Below, in pieces: positions 34,518 through 43,580 of a DNA stretch of 64,000 nucleotides. The stretch lies in contig CM059557.1 of NCBI GenBank assembly GCA_030386875.1, positions 59,846,514 through 59,910,513 of the forward strand, written 5' to 3'. A program made the translations under genes and the position numbers. This DNA is from Morinoia aosen. Taxonomy: Eukaryota > Arthropoda > Malacostraca > Amphipoda > Talitridae. The stretch's first letter is position 1. Each line of letters opens with the position of its first letter. Below the pieces are notes generated by a model. That model made no database searches, had not been told where the DNA came from, and worked only from the letters and a program-made list of their open reading frames with translations.

Positions 34518-34624
34518 GGCCGGGCGCGCTGCGCAATGCCCCTGGGGGTTTCAGCGCGGGTTAGGCGCCCGGCCATAATTGGGAGGGCAGCGGAGACCCC
34601 CCAATAGGGGGTTAGGCTGCTGCT
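34518..34624 (+). other. Twin hairpin in the NLR-1 3' UTR
   Basis: Hairpin A pairs GGCCGGGCGC (34518-34527) with GCGCCCGGCC (34565-34574), with an inner CGCTG/CAGCG stem. Hairpin B pairs GCAGC..ACCCCC with GGGGGT..GCTGC. The same pair recurs in NLR-2 and at 35563-35658. It is probably the 3' RNA signal used by the element's reverse transcriptase (inference). Confidence 0.8.
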
Positions 34625-34706
34625 CAATGTGCAAACTGTGCATGTACCTTAAGATGATTATATGAACCCTACGCATGAGGAGTATGGGATTGAACTAGCA
34701 GCTCTT

Positions 34707-34710
34707 TTAT

Positions 34711-34747
<37 letters not shown>

Positions 34748-34759
34748 ACTACTACTACA
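34707..34759. repeat. CTG/CTA triplet microsatellite
   Basis: An uninterrupted run of about ten CTG triplets flanked by TAC triplets inside the NLR-1 3' UTR. Repeat length is likely variable. Confidence 0.9.
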
Positions 34760-35139
34760 ACTGTCACCAATGAAATCAAGTGTTGTTCAGATCACTGTCG
34801 TGGCTATCGCGTCTTTGTTTGTTTAATGGTTGCTGTGACTTGCGTTGCGATGTTTGTGGCAGTAAGACCTTGAAATTTGAGATGTGGAGACAACCTGAAT
34901 TGCGAGACCTTCGGCGTGACATGGTGCAGGCACTGAAGCGCTAGCAAATTGATGTTATTACTACTACTACCAGGTGTCTGAAATGGGTACCGGTCTTGAC
35001 CGGGGGAAAGCATCATGGCGTCCTGGCGTTAGTTATAAGGCATTTGAAAATCCGATGTACAAGGTGATATGTATCAGGCTTGATTGGAAATAAAGCATCC
35101 GTAGACGCCTTCATTATCATTATTTAGTTTTCCAAAAGG

Positions 35140-35290
35140 AGGGGGTGGGGGTGTCCTTGCTGGGCAAGGGCCCACACACGAAATTTAAGGAAAAACACCC
35201 TGTATTATTATATATTTCTTAATACTAACACAAAAATAAGGAAAGACCCTGATGGTAGAGGGCACCCCCGCGTTGGTTCTAGCCAGTAGA
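35140..35290 (-). mobile_element. 5'-end fragment of an NLR-2-like element, inverted
   Basis: Read on the - strand it gives TAGAACCAACGCGGGGG, then GCCCTCTACCATCAGGGTCT. This parallels the NLR-2 leader at 35986-36035 (TAGAACCAACGTGGGGG, then GCCCACTAACATCTGGGTCT). Only the leader is present, with no ORF. Confidence 0.6.
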
Positions 35291-35458
35291 ACTAGATAAA
35301 TGGAAAAATTTATAAGTAATACAATCAGTTACAATATAAATTGCACACTAACGCAGCTGGCTACAATAACGGTATCACCTCGGGAAGGTGCAGTTCGGCT
35401 AGGTACAGACAAATTAATGAAGGTACCATACAATCAATATGCTTCTCTGTTTCTAATG

Positions 35459-35803
35459 TTCCCTTTATCATAAATATAATCAGTTCAATTCGATACCAGT
35501 AAAACTTGGTAAAGGGAACAGTGAAATTTCCTGGAAGATTACAGGTGAATAAACTGCAACATGGCTAGGCTCGCTACGTTGGTACCTCGGAGGTTTCAGC
35601 GTGGGTAAGGCGTCCAGCCATAAATGAGCAGCTGAAACCCCCTACGGGGTTTGGCTGCCCAGTGTGATCGAATGTACTGTAGGATGTGCAAAATTTCAAT
35701 GGGGAGAGAATTATAATCTTGAGTTGTAAGGAATTTTCACTGTTCCCTTTACCAATTTTACTGGTGCCGAACTGTGTTATCATCATTTGTATCGTAAAGG
35801 GAG
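35459..35803. mobile_element. Inverted-repeat element enclosing a twin-hairpin cassette
   Basis: Arms of about 75 bases (35459-35533 and 35729-35803) are complementary, with core ACCAGTAAAACTTGGTAAAG against its near complement. Each arm also folds on itself (TTCCCTTTA with TAAAGGGAA). The spacer holds, at 35563-35658, the same two hairpins found in the 3' UTRs of NLR-1 and NLR-2. It is either a non-autonomous element built around a retroelement tail, or a tail inserted in a foldback. No ORF. Confidence 0.65.
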
Positions 35804-36154
35804 CAGTCTATAGACAAGGATATTTGATAAGGATTACTTGTCCATAACAAGTATTCCAGCCCACCCACACCTTCCCGTGGTGGTACCGTTAATATACCCA
35901 CTAGGAGTTGCAACTCATTACATATCGTTTATGTAAATTGGCAACATAGTGATCATAAGCTTATTTATACGAGTGTTGTCCGTGGGTAGAACCAACGTGG
36001 GGGGCGCCCACTAACATCTGGGTCTTTTATCTTTAGTTTTGTATGTTTATCTTGAACCTGTGTTTTGAGCATTGAATAAAACTCGCATATCGCCAGTAAA
36101 AAGGAAACATACACCCCTGGTCCCGGTGGCCTTGTGCCCCGAGGACCAGGCGAT

Positions 36155-38569
36155 ATGAGGAGGGGCGGTGGAGGCCCGCGGCCTAACCGGGGACGCACCG
36201 GGAAGGACCAGAAGCAGCGAGCGAAGGAGCCAACAAAAGTGACGACCCAGCCAAATGAAGTAAAATCTATCAGGACACCAATCGCCGCAATGACAGGCGA
36301 GCCAGCAAGTGTCTGTACAACTACGTGTGGATCTTCACTGATGGCAACGAACCATACAGCTCATAATGGAGAGCACCAAAAAAATATCACCGACCGCATC
36401 ACCAACATAGAGAGGAACCTTAACCAGTTGGTTAGATCGATGAGCAGGGTGTTACCGGATCGTGACATCTCGAAACTGAATACCGAAGACAGTAACTCTG
36501 ACATACCCCCAACCTGCATCGAGGAAAGAATTAAAAACCTGGAAAACACCGTCGAGGAAGTAACCCAAGCTCTATCAGCCCATTTGTCACCTCCGGAGGA
36601 ACAAGGGAAGGTGACCCAGAGTGCGAGACATAGGAAGAAGAACAAATTTGTCCCTCTCAATGTTACCGAACAGCCACCACAGCGGAGCTTCACACGCTTC
36701 TTTACCATGAAGTTTACACCCGAAACAAAACGTAAGATAGACCCCTACCTGGTGAAAAACGTAATTCGCTCAGCCACCGGATCTCCGCCCAAATCTATCA
36801 CCACCAGTGGAAGGGAGAGCTTCACACTCGAGGCCAGAGACAACAGGCAAGGCCAGGCACTGTTGACCATCACTAATATAAACGGAGTGCCGTGTGAAGT
36901 CTTCGCCCACCCAAAACTCAATAAATCCAAGGGACTCATTTATATCAACGAATACAACATGGAGAACTTCAGCGAATTCGAAACTGGACTCAAAGAAAAC
37001 TATAACATCAGCGAAGTAATTGACGCCACCTTCATCAAGACAAGATACGAAAAAACAAGCGCGATAATTCTAGAATTCAAATCAGAGTCTCCCCCCGATT
37101 TCATATACATTCCCGGCGAACGATCAGACACCCGAGTATACCCATACATCGACAAACCAATGCACTGCGCCAACTGCCAGATGTACGGACATACCAAAAA
37201 GCGTTGCAGCCGAGCCACAACCTGTGGAAGGTGCGGGGCGGTGGGGCACGGCAGCAGTCAGTGCCTTGCCTCTGAAGCCGAATGCATCCACTGTCACGGC
37301 CCTCACCAAGTTAAAGACAAAACCTGCCCAAAGCAAATCGAAGAGGAACAAGTACTTACAATCCAGAACAACCACAAGGTCGGGAAGCGCCGTGCTAGAC
37401 AGATGCTGAACAGCCCAACTGAGTCAAATGGAAAACACGCCCCTCCCTACGCCACTCACTTCAAATGTACTTTGGACTCTAATGAAAAGCGCAAAATTTC
37501 ACCCTGGGCGCTCGAGCGAAGCCTTCAACTTGAGTTGGGTGAAAAGCCAAAGAGAATTACATCACAGGATAAAGACTCGTATATCATTGAAATTGCCACC
37601 AAAGAACAAAGTACCCTAATCCGTAATGTAAAAACCTTAAACAACATCCCTGTCTCCATAGCTGAACACCCTTACTTCAACTCAGTGAAAGGCCTCATAT
37701 GTCTATATGAGTACGACCTCTCCAATTTCGAGTGCTTCCGGGACGGACTCATGGAAGACTACAGACTGAGTGATGCAGTGAGAGCTACCTGGATCAAACC
37801 GAAAAACCCTGTCTCCCAAGCAATCTTACTTACATTCAGGCAAAACCTCCCTAACTACATAACCATACCCGGAGAACAATCACTAACCAAGGTATTTCCA
37901 TACGTGCCGCGCCCCATGTTCTGCAAGAAATGTCTGGAGTATAACCACACCCAGAAACGATGCACCAGGCCTGAAACGATATGCGCGAGATGCAACAATG
38001 TAAACCACGATTCCGGCGAATGCACGAGCATCAAGATAGAATGCCACAAATGCGGCAAAGACCACTTCGCAGGCTCCTATAAATGCATTGAATTCAAGTA
38101 CCAACAGGAAATCCTTGCAATCCAGCACAAATACAAACTGAGCAGAGTGCAAGCAAGACAAAAGCTGGAGAGTGAACAACACCAATATCACAGGAACTAC
38201 GCTTCTGCCGTAACATCTACCGCTGCACAAACACCCAGCCGACAACCTCCAACACCGATTAAACAAGTGGGGACAGCTCCTCCAGCTCTTCCACTAGGGC
38301 CCTCTCAGCTCTCAGACGGTACGCAAAGGAAAAGAAAAAACTCTGAAAGCAACGAAAAACCATCAGGAAAGAAGCAGGTAGCGGAAGCAGTCTACGCTGA
38401 TCCAAGCACAGGAGAAATATTTTCTACCCCAGTACAAATTACACCAGATTACGACTCGGCAATGAGCGACAGCGAAATTACAAGTGAGAACAACCCGACC
38501 GTTAGAAGCGAAACCAGAAGAATTTATAACCAGTACCAAAAAGAAGTCAAAGGAAACCAAAATGAATAA
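36155..38569 (+). CDS. NLR-2 ORF1: Gag-like protein with duplicated zinc-knuckle module
   Basis: I take ATG 36155 as the start (804 aa); an upstream GTG is in frame but less likely. Residues 1-175 are Arg/Gly-rich, then low-complexity with a predicted coiled stretch. Module 1 (about 176-422) and module 2 (about 429-672) align with each other: a globular part ending in YIPGERSDTRVYPY or TIPGEQSLTKVFPY, then three knuckles. Knuckles 1 and 2 are C-x2-C-x4-H-x4-C (CANCQMYGHTKKRC, CGRCGAVGHGSSQC; CKKCLEYNHTQKRC, CARCNNVNHDSGEC). Knuckle 3 is C-x2-C-x3-H-x6-C in both. The tail is Pro/Ser/Lys-rich. The expected role is binding of element RNA. Most relatives have one module, so the tandem duplication is unusual. 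Confidence 0.9.
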   Translation: MRRGGGGPRPNRGRTGKDQKQRAKEPTKVTTQPNEVKSIRTPIAAMTGEPASVCTTTCGSSLMATNHTAHNGEHQKNITDRITNIERNLNQLVRSMSRVLPDRDISKLNTEDSNSDIPPTCIEERIKNLENTVEEVTQALSAHLSPPEEQGKVTQSARHRKKNKFVPLNVTEQPPQRSFTRFFTMKFTPETKRKIDPYLVKNVIRSATGSPPKSITTSGRESFTLEARDNRQGQALLTITNINGVPCEVFAHPKLNKSKGLIYINEYNMENFSEFETGLKENYNISEVIDATFIKTRYEKTSAIILEFKSESPPDFIYIPGERSDTRVYPYIDKPMHCANCQMYGHTKKRCSRATTCGRCGAVGHGSSQCLASEAECIHCHGPHQVKDKTCPKQIEEEQVLTIQNNHKVGKRRARQMLNSPTESNGKHAPPYATHFKCTLDSNEKRKISPWALERSLQLELGEKPKRITSQDKDSYIIEIATKEQSTLIRNVKTLNNIPVSIAEHPYFNSVKGLICLYEYDLSNFECFRDGLMEDYRLSDAVRATWIKPKNPVSQAILLTFRQNLPNYITIPGEQSLTKVFPYVPRPMFCKKCLEYNHTQKRCTRPETICARCNNVNHDSGECTSIKIECHKCGKDHFAGSYKCIEFKYQQEILAIQHKYKLSRVQARQKLESEQHQYHRNYASAVTSTAAQTPSRQPPTPIKQVGTAPPALPLGPSQLSDGTQRKRKNSESNEKPSGKKQVAEAVYADPSTGEIFSTPVQITPDYDSAMSDSEITSENNPTVRSETRRIYNQYQKEVKGNQNE

Positions 38570-41500
38570 CGGAATCTGCATCCTACAGTGGAACTGCCAG
38601 GGTGTTCGAGCCAAAAAGAGCGAACTTTTAGAACTAATTAACTTGCATAACCCATATAGTGTTGCTCTCCAAGAAACTAAACTCTGGCACAACTCAAATT
38701 TTTCCATACCCCATTACAATCTACTAACCAAACATGGCCACTTTAACGTCACGCCTCATGGAGGAGTCGGACTGCTTATTCATGAGTCAATTCCATTCCA
38801 AGAAGTCACCATAACTTCTGCCATCCAGGTCATCGCAGCCACTGCCCACATCACTCGACGGATAACATTTGCGTCGCTGTACACCTCAAGAAGCCACCCC
38901 ATAACCCAGGAAATAATGAACGAACTAATAAATCAACTACCTCCGCCAATCATTTTGATGGGGGACTTCAACAGCTATAGTACAACTTGGGGTTGTGAAA
39001 CGACAGATGCCCGTGGCCGGATAATAGAAGAATTTATAGACCAACATAACCTAACTCTCCTCAACACAGGAGCACACACACGAGTTTCTTACAACTCTGA
39101 GTCCGCCATTGACCTAACCCTGGCATCTCCTCGTCTGAGTGTGGACTTGGTATGGGAGACTTGTAGATCTCCGGAAGACAGTGACCATATTCCCATCATA
39201 GTACGACTAATTAATGCACAACGTAACGATCAGAAACGCTCAATGTGGAACAACAAAAAGGCAGACTGGACGTCTTACGAGGCGCACCAAAACTGGGAAA
39301 AACTTAAAATCTCTGACGAGCATACATGCTCTGAAGCCCTCAGCACCTTTATCGACACTTTAACAGCAGTTGCAAACGATTGTATTCCAACCATAGAACT
39401 CACAAAATTCTTTCCGAAGCCCTACTGGAGCGCGCAGCTGACACAAACACGCACCAACCGCGAACGCCTCTATCAAAAATTTAGGCAAACAAAATCTGCA
39501 CAAAATGCCCTACGCTGGAAAAGAGCCAGGGCCATCCACAGAAACCTTCTGCGAGAGGAGAAGCGGAAGGCATGGACAGCATTCACCAGCACATTTACGA
39601 AGAACACGCCAATGACCCGTATTTATGAAAACATCAGAAAAATTAAAGGCAGACCTCAAAGACAGTTGTCAATATTACAAGAAAATAATATAAGCTACTC
39701 TACCGTTCCAGAAATAGCAAACAAATTAGCAGAAACATTTAGCTCAGTTAGCAGTGCGACGAATTACCCTCAGGAATTTTTACGAAGAAAACAACGTGCA
39801 GAAACTAACCAATTGGACTTCTCATCGGACAACAACGAAACATACAACATCGCATTCTCCCTCGCCGAACTGGATTCTGCCTTGGAGACTACGAAAAATA
39901 CATCACCTGGTGCAGATGGAATTTCATACCAAATGCTCAAGCACCTTCCAGAAATTGGTAAACAAAACTTACTGTTTCTCTACAACAAATTATGGCTTCA
40001 TTCGTATTACCCGGCTACCTGGAGAGAAGCAGTAATAATCCCTTTTCAAAATCCTGGAAAGACCCCACATTCGCCTCACAACTACAGGCCAATTGCGCTC
40101 ACGAGCTGCATCGGGAAGGTTCTGGAACGCCTCATCAACAATAGACTCATCGACTATTGCGATATGCACGGCCACCTCAGCAATATCCAGTGCGGGGGTC
40201 GCCGGGACAGGTCCACCGTTGACCACCTAATCCGTCTCGAAACCATTATCAGAAACTCCTTTGTCCACAATGAACACTTCGTTAGTGTCTTCTTCGACCT
40301 CAAAAAGGCATATGATACCACCTGGAACTACGGCATTATGCAAGACCTCCATCATCTACATCTCCGGGGAAGACTGCCTCTATATATCCAAGAGTTTTTA
40401 CGGGACCGTACCTTCAGGGTACGAGTAAATAACCACCTATCCAATCCATGCCCTCAGGAAGAAGGGGTCCCACAGGGTTCAGTTCTTTCCGTCACCCTCT
40501 TCATTATCAAAATCAATGAAATAGCTTCACAGATCCCTAAAGACCCACGTTTCCATGCATCACTATATGTAGACGATTTCCAACTTGGCTACCGACACAG
40601 TGACATCAGCATCATTGAAGCCAAACTTCAAGAATGCATCAACAGAGTGGCACTGTGGACGCAAAACAATGGATTTTCCTTCTCGATGGATAAATCTAAG
40701 GCTGTCCATTTTACCTCCCTTCCAGGCCTTCAAGTACCACCTACCCTGAAAATCAGCAACAAAACCATCGAATTTGTGGACGAAGTTAAGTTTCTTGGGC
40801 TCACGTGGGACCGAAAATTGACCTGGAAAACCCATATCAACAACATCAAATCAAGCTGCAAGAAGAACTTCAACATAATCAAATCAATCTCTTCCCACGA
40901 CTGGGGTGGAGACCAGAACACTCTACTCCACTTGTACAGAGTATTCGTCCGATCTAAACTGGACTATGGCTGCATCGTGTACAGCTCCGCTGCAACATCA
41001 ACACTCAAACTTCTGGACCCCATTGTAAACGACTGCCTACGATTTGCAACGGGAGCATTCAAATCAACACCTATTCCCAGTCTACAAGTCATCTCCGGCG
41101 AAATGCCCCTCCAGCTACGAAGAGAGCAACTTTCGCTGAAATACTACTTGAAAATAAGAAGCCACTTGTCCAACCCAGCCCGCAATTTGGCTATACCACC
41201 TACCAACTGGAGACTGTTTGTAAACAAGCAGCTCACGCCGTCTTTCGCTGTTCGCACCCACGAACTAATTGAAAACCTTCAGCTTCACCAACTGCGGATA
41301 AAGCCCTCGTTCTCGTACCGATTGCAAAACGTCGATGTACCCACATGGAATACTATCCCAGCAGACGTGAACCAGGACCTAACCTTCTACAAGAAAGAAT
41401 TCACCCACCCAGCCTTATACGTCCAGGAATACCAGAGGCTGCGACGGGAGGAATACCGAGGATACATACCGATATTTACGGACGGCTCTAAATACGACGA

Positions 41501-42299
41501 TCGAGTCGGTGCTGCGGCGGAGTGTAGCGGAACAAAAAGGACAATATCTCTCCCCAGCGCTGCATCAATATTCACTGCGGAACTACACGCACTTGAACTG
41601 GCATTGAAAATCATTCGCGACCACAGTGGGGATAAGTTCGTTATCTATTCAGACTCTCTAAGCGCTCTGACATCACTGCGAAACGCACGCACGTCCCATC
41701 CTCTTGTACGAATCCTCAAACACCAAATTGATGACATATTCAAATACCGCAAAACTGTTAAATTGTGCTGGATTCCGAGTCATGTGGGTATAGACGGCAA
41801 CGAGGCAGTCGACAAGCTTGCAAAAAGTGCCGCACTTCGCCCTGCGGAAAGTGTAATGCTCTTTTATCGAGACTGGTACCCAATTATAGCTTGCAAAATC
41901 AATACCCGGTGGAAAGAAAACTGGCAACAAGAGGGAAATTTTTTACTGAACATCCAACCTGACCCGTATCCCCACAAAAAGAACGAACTATCCCGAAAAA
42001 ATGAAGTCATTCTTAACCGTCTCAGATGTGGCCATACACACCTTACCCATGGATACCTGATGAACAGCGCACTACAAGAGCCTCCACCCGGCTGTCCTCT
42101 CTGCCTACGTTCCCGCCTTACCGTGCACCATGTAATTTTAGACTGCCCAGCCTTACATCACGCAAGACGTCGTTACATCAGCCTATTCGCGGATAACAGC
42201 AGCCCACCTCCTTCTATCAGGGACGTGTTGGGGTATGAAGCACCTACTGCTGAACTCCTAGAATATCTCCGGAAAATCAACGCATATGATCTCATATAA
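38562..42299 (+). CDS. NLR-2 ORF2: APE endonuclease, reverse transcriptase, RNase H
   Basis: ATG 38562 overlaps the ORF1 stop (ATGAATAA), giving 1245 aa. Endonuclease at about 8-235: QWNCQGVRAKKSELLELI, LQETKL, GDFNSYSTTWG, SAIDLTLASP, SDHIPI. RT at about 440-780: SPGADGISYQML, YRPIALTSCIGKVLERLI, QCGGRRDRSTVDHL, FFDLKKAYDTTW, GVPQGSVLS, catalytic YVDD near residue 669, and KFLGLTWDRKL. RNase H at about 965-1110 keeps all acidic residues: TDGS (near 973), TAELHA, YSDS and NEAVDKLA. A finger CPLCLRSRLTVHHVILDC closes the protein. It nicks target DNA and copies element RNA there. Every recognisable catalytic residue is present, so the protein could be active. Confidence 0.93.
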   Translation: MNNGICILQWNCQGVRAKKSELLELINLHNPYSVALQETKLWHNSNFSIPHYNLLTKHGHFNVTPHGGVGLLIHESIPFQEVTITSAIQVIAATAHITRRITFASLYTSRSHPITQEIMNELINQLPPPIILMGDFNSYSTTWGCETTDARGRIIEEFIDQHNLTLLNTGAHTRVSYNSESAIDLTLASPRLSVDLVWETCRSPEDSDHIPIIVRLINAQRNDQKRSMWNNKKADWTSYEAHQNWEKLKISDEHTCSEALSTFIDTLTAVANDCIPTIELTKFFPKPYWSAQLTQTRTNRERLYQKFRQTKSAQNALRWKRARAIHRNLLREEKRKAWTAFTSTFTKNTPMTRIYENIRKIKGRPQRQLSILQENNISYSTVPEIANKLAETFSSVSSATNYPQEFLRRKQRAETNQLDFSSDNNETYNIAFSLAELDSALETTKNTSPGADGISYQMLKHLPEIGKQNLLFLYNKLWLHSYYPATWREAVIIPFQNPGKTPHSPHNYRPIALTSCIGKVLERLINNRLIDYCDMHGHLSNIQCGGRRDRSTVDHLIRLETIIRNSFVHNEHFVSVFFDLKKAYDTTWNYGIMQDLHHLHLRGRLPLYIQEFLRDRTFRVRVNNHLSNPCPQEEGVPQGSVLSVTLFIIKINEIASQIPKDPRFHASLYVDDFQLGYRHSDISIIEAKLQECINRVALWTQNNGFSFSMDKSKAVHFTSLPGLQVPPTLKISNKTIEFVDEVKFLGLTWDRKLTWKTHINNIKSSCKKNFNIIKSISSHDWGGDQNTLLHLYRVFVRSKLDYGCIVYSSAATSTLKLLDPIVNDCLRFATGAFKSTPIPSLQVISGEMPLQLRREQLSLKYYLKIRSHLSNPARNLAIPPTNWRLFVNKQLTPSFAVRTHELIENLQLHQLRIKPSFSYRLQNVDVPTWNTIPADVNQDLTFYKKEFTHPALYVQEYQRLRREEYRGYIPIFTDGSKYDDRVGAAAECSGTKRTISLPSAASIFTAELHALELALKIIRDHSGDKFVIYSDSLSALTSLRNARTSHPLVRILKHQIDDIFKYRKTVKLCWIPSHVGIDGNEAVDKLAKSAALRPAESVMLFYRDWYPIIACKINTRWKENWQQEGNFLLNIQPDPYPHKKNELSRKNEVILNRLRCGHTHLTHGYLMNSALQEPPPGCPLCLRSRLTVHHVILDCPALHHARRRYISLFADNSSPPPSIRDVLGYEAPTAELLEYLRKINAYDLI

Positions 42300-42475
42300 A
42301 TCGTCCAACCAATCCCGTGGAAAGCATCTATGCCCTGAACCATCTGCCGTAATCAACTGTTACGCTCACCACAAACAGTATACTATGAAAAAGCACCCTG
42401 GAAGCCCTATAACCGACGTGTGTTCATGAAAGACCAGCTCCAGCTCCACAACAACAGAGAGTATTCCAAGTAAGC

Positions 42476-42592
42476 GGCCGGGCGTTCTGTGCTACCACTC
42501 TCATCTTATGAGGGGGTTCCAGCACGGGTAAGACGCTCGGCCAAAGAGAGGGAGGGCTGCTGGAACCCCCACTTGGGGGGTTCAGCTAGCTC
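42476..42592 (+). other. Twin hairpin in the NLR-2 3' UTR
   Basis: Hairpin A pairs GGCCGGGCGT with ACGCTCGGCC (one G-T pair). Hairpin B pairs CTGGAACCCCC with GGGGGGTTCAG. Arrangement and spacing equal those in NLR-1 while stem bases differ in compensating ways. Confidence 0.82.
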
Positions 42593-42857
42593 AATCCATG
42601 ATTACCCAGTGTAAACTAGGGGGGTCCATAGTTGCAAATTGCTGGTGACCCTGGTGGAAACTCATCCCTAAATTTATTATTATTATTAAGTTGTAATTGT
42701 AATGATGATCATATCATTTATGATGTTCATATAATGATGAAGCTCATTTTACGTGGTAAATCGGAAAGCTTGATAACGATTAAATTATGTGACCTTCAGA
42801 GCAATATCGTTCGAATAATTGAAGCGCTAGCAAACCTATGTTACTACTACTACTTCT

Positions 42858-43580
42858 GATTTCATTGCACTTTGGCCTCGAAGACCTAAGGCAATTGACT
42901 TACACAGGCTATATTCGGACATCAACGTATTTGAAATGATTAATCCATAATAAAAGAACTTCAATTTCTAAAACAGACGATAAGAATGCCAGAAATGAAA
43001 TACTATTTCAGAGAAAAAGCTTATAGATACAAGTAAAAGAACAATTATAGGACCAATTAGGTACAAAGCAGAAATTCTGAGTTGACAGACGTATCCCACC
43101 TCCCAGTGCAGATCTCACGAGCAACTGTTCCGTAGTGTAGGATCATAGAAAAAGTAGTACCTCGCCCCAATGCAACCTTCACCAGACTTAAGGTTGACTA
43201 GTCTCAAGGTGAAATGTCCACTTAAGATAAATCACACAGCCAGAGAAGTGAAAATGAAGGAGACTATAGTACCACGCTGAATGATGCAAGTTACAAAAGA
43301 TATTTTGACTAGATTGTTTTTTTCAAAAAATTGAAAAAACATGGTATAACGATTTCGTACTGAGTAACAATACAGAATCTCAAGGAAAGGACTAGAGAGT
43401 AAACAAGATCATTTGGCTACCTTGGTACTCATCGACACACTGGAAGTCACGCAGGTTAAATTCTCACAGTGAAGCAAAACGACCTTCAAATGTTGCTGAC
43501 GACTAGGAGACCAATTCATTCACAAATGTGCTTAGCTGTCCACTAGTTCTACGATATAAGGAAAGGAAAACACACAAAAA
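42858..43580. other. Spacer between NLR-2 and the AIMP3 stop codon
   Basis: No gene seen. It must contain the AIMP3 3' untranslated region on the - strand. I did not find a canonical polyadenylation signal close to the stop. Confidence 0.4.

Larger units (their letters stand above)
28690..34970 (+). mobile_element. NLR-1: APE/RT/RNase H non-LTR retrotransposon, inactive
   Basis: A GC-rich leader of up to about 670 bases precedes ORF1 (29360-31243) and ORF2 (31240-34467). A 3' untranslated region follows with two strong hairpins (34518-34624) and a terminal GCGCTAGCAAA word leading into a TAC triplet tail near 34970. APE-type endonuclease plus RT plus RNase H places it in the I/R1/Jockey superfamily; I do not commit to a clade. 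The exact 5' edge is uncertain. Broken by an ORF1 stop, an RT deletion and an RNase H active-site change. Confidence 0.85.
35985..42857 (+). mobile_element. NLR-2: apparently intact non-LTR retrotransposon
   Basis: Leader (about 35985-36154), ORF1 (36155-38569), ORF2 (38562-42299) and a 3' UTR with twin hairpins (42476-42592). It ends with GAAGCGCTAGCAAA and a TAC triplet tail near 42857, the same end as NLR-1. Both ORFs are open and overlap by eight bases. APE endonuclease plus RNase H places it in the I/R1/Jockey superfamily. No clear target-site duplication was found, so the exact ends are approximate. Confidence 0.88.
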
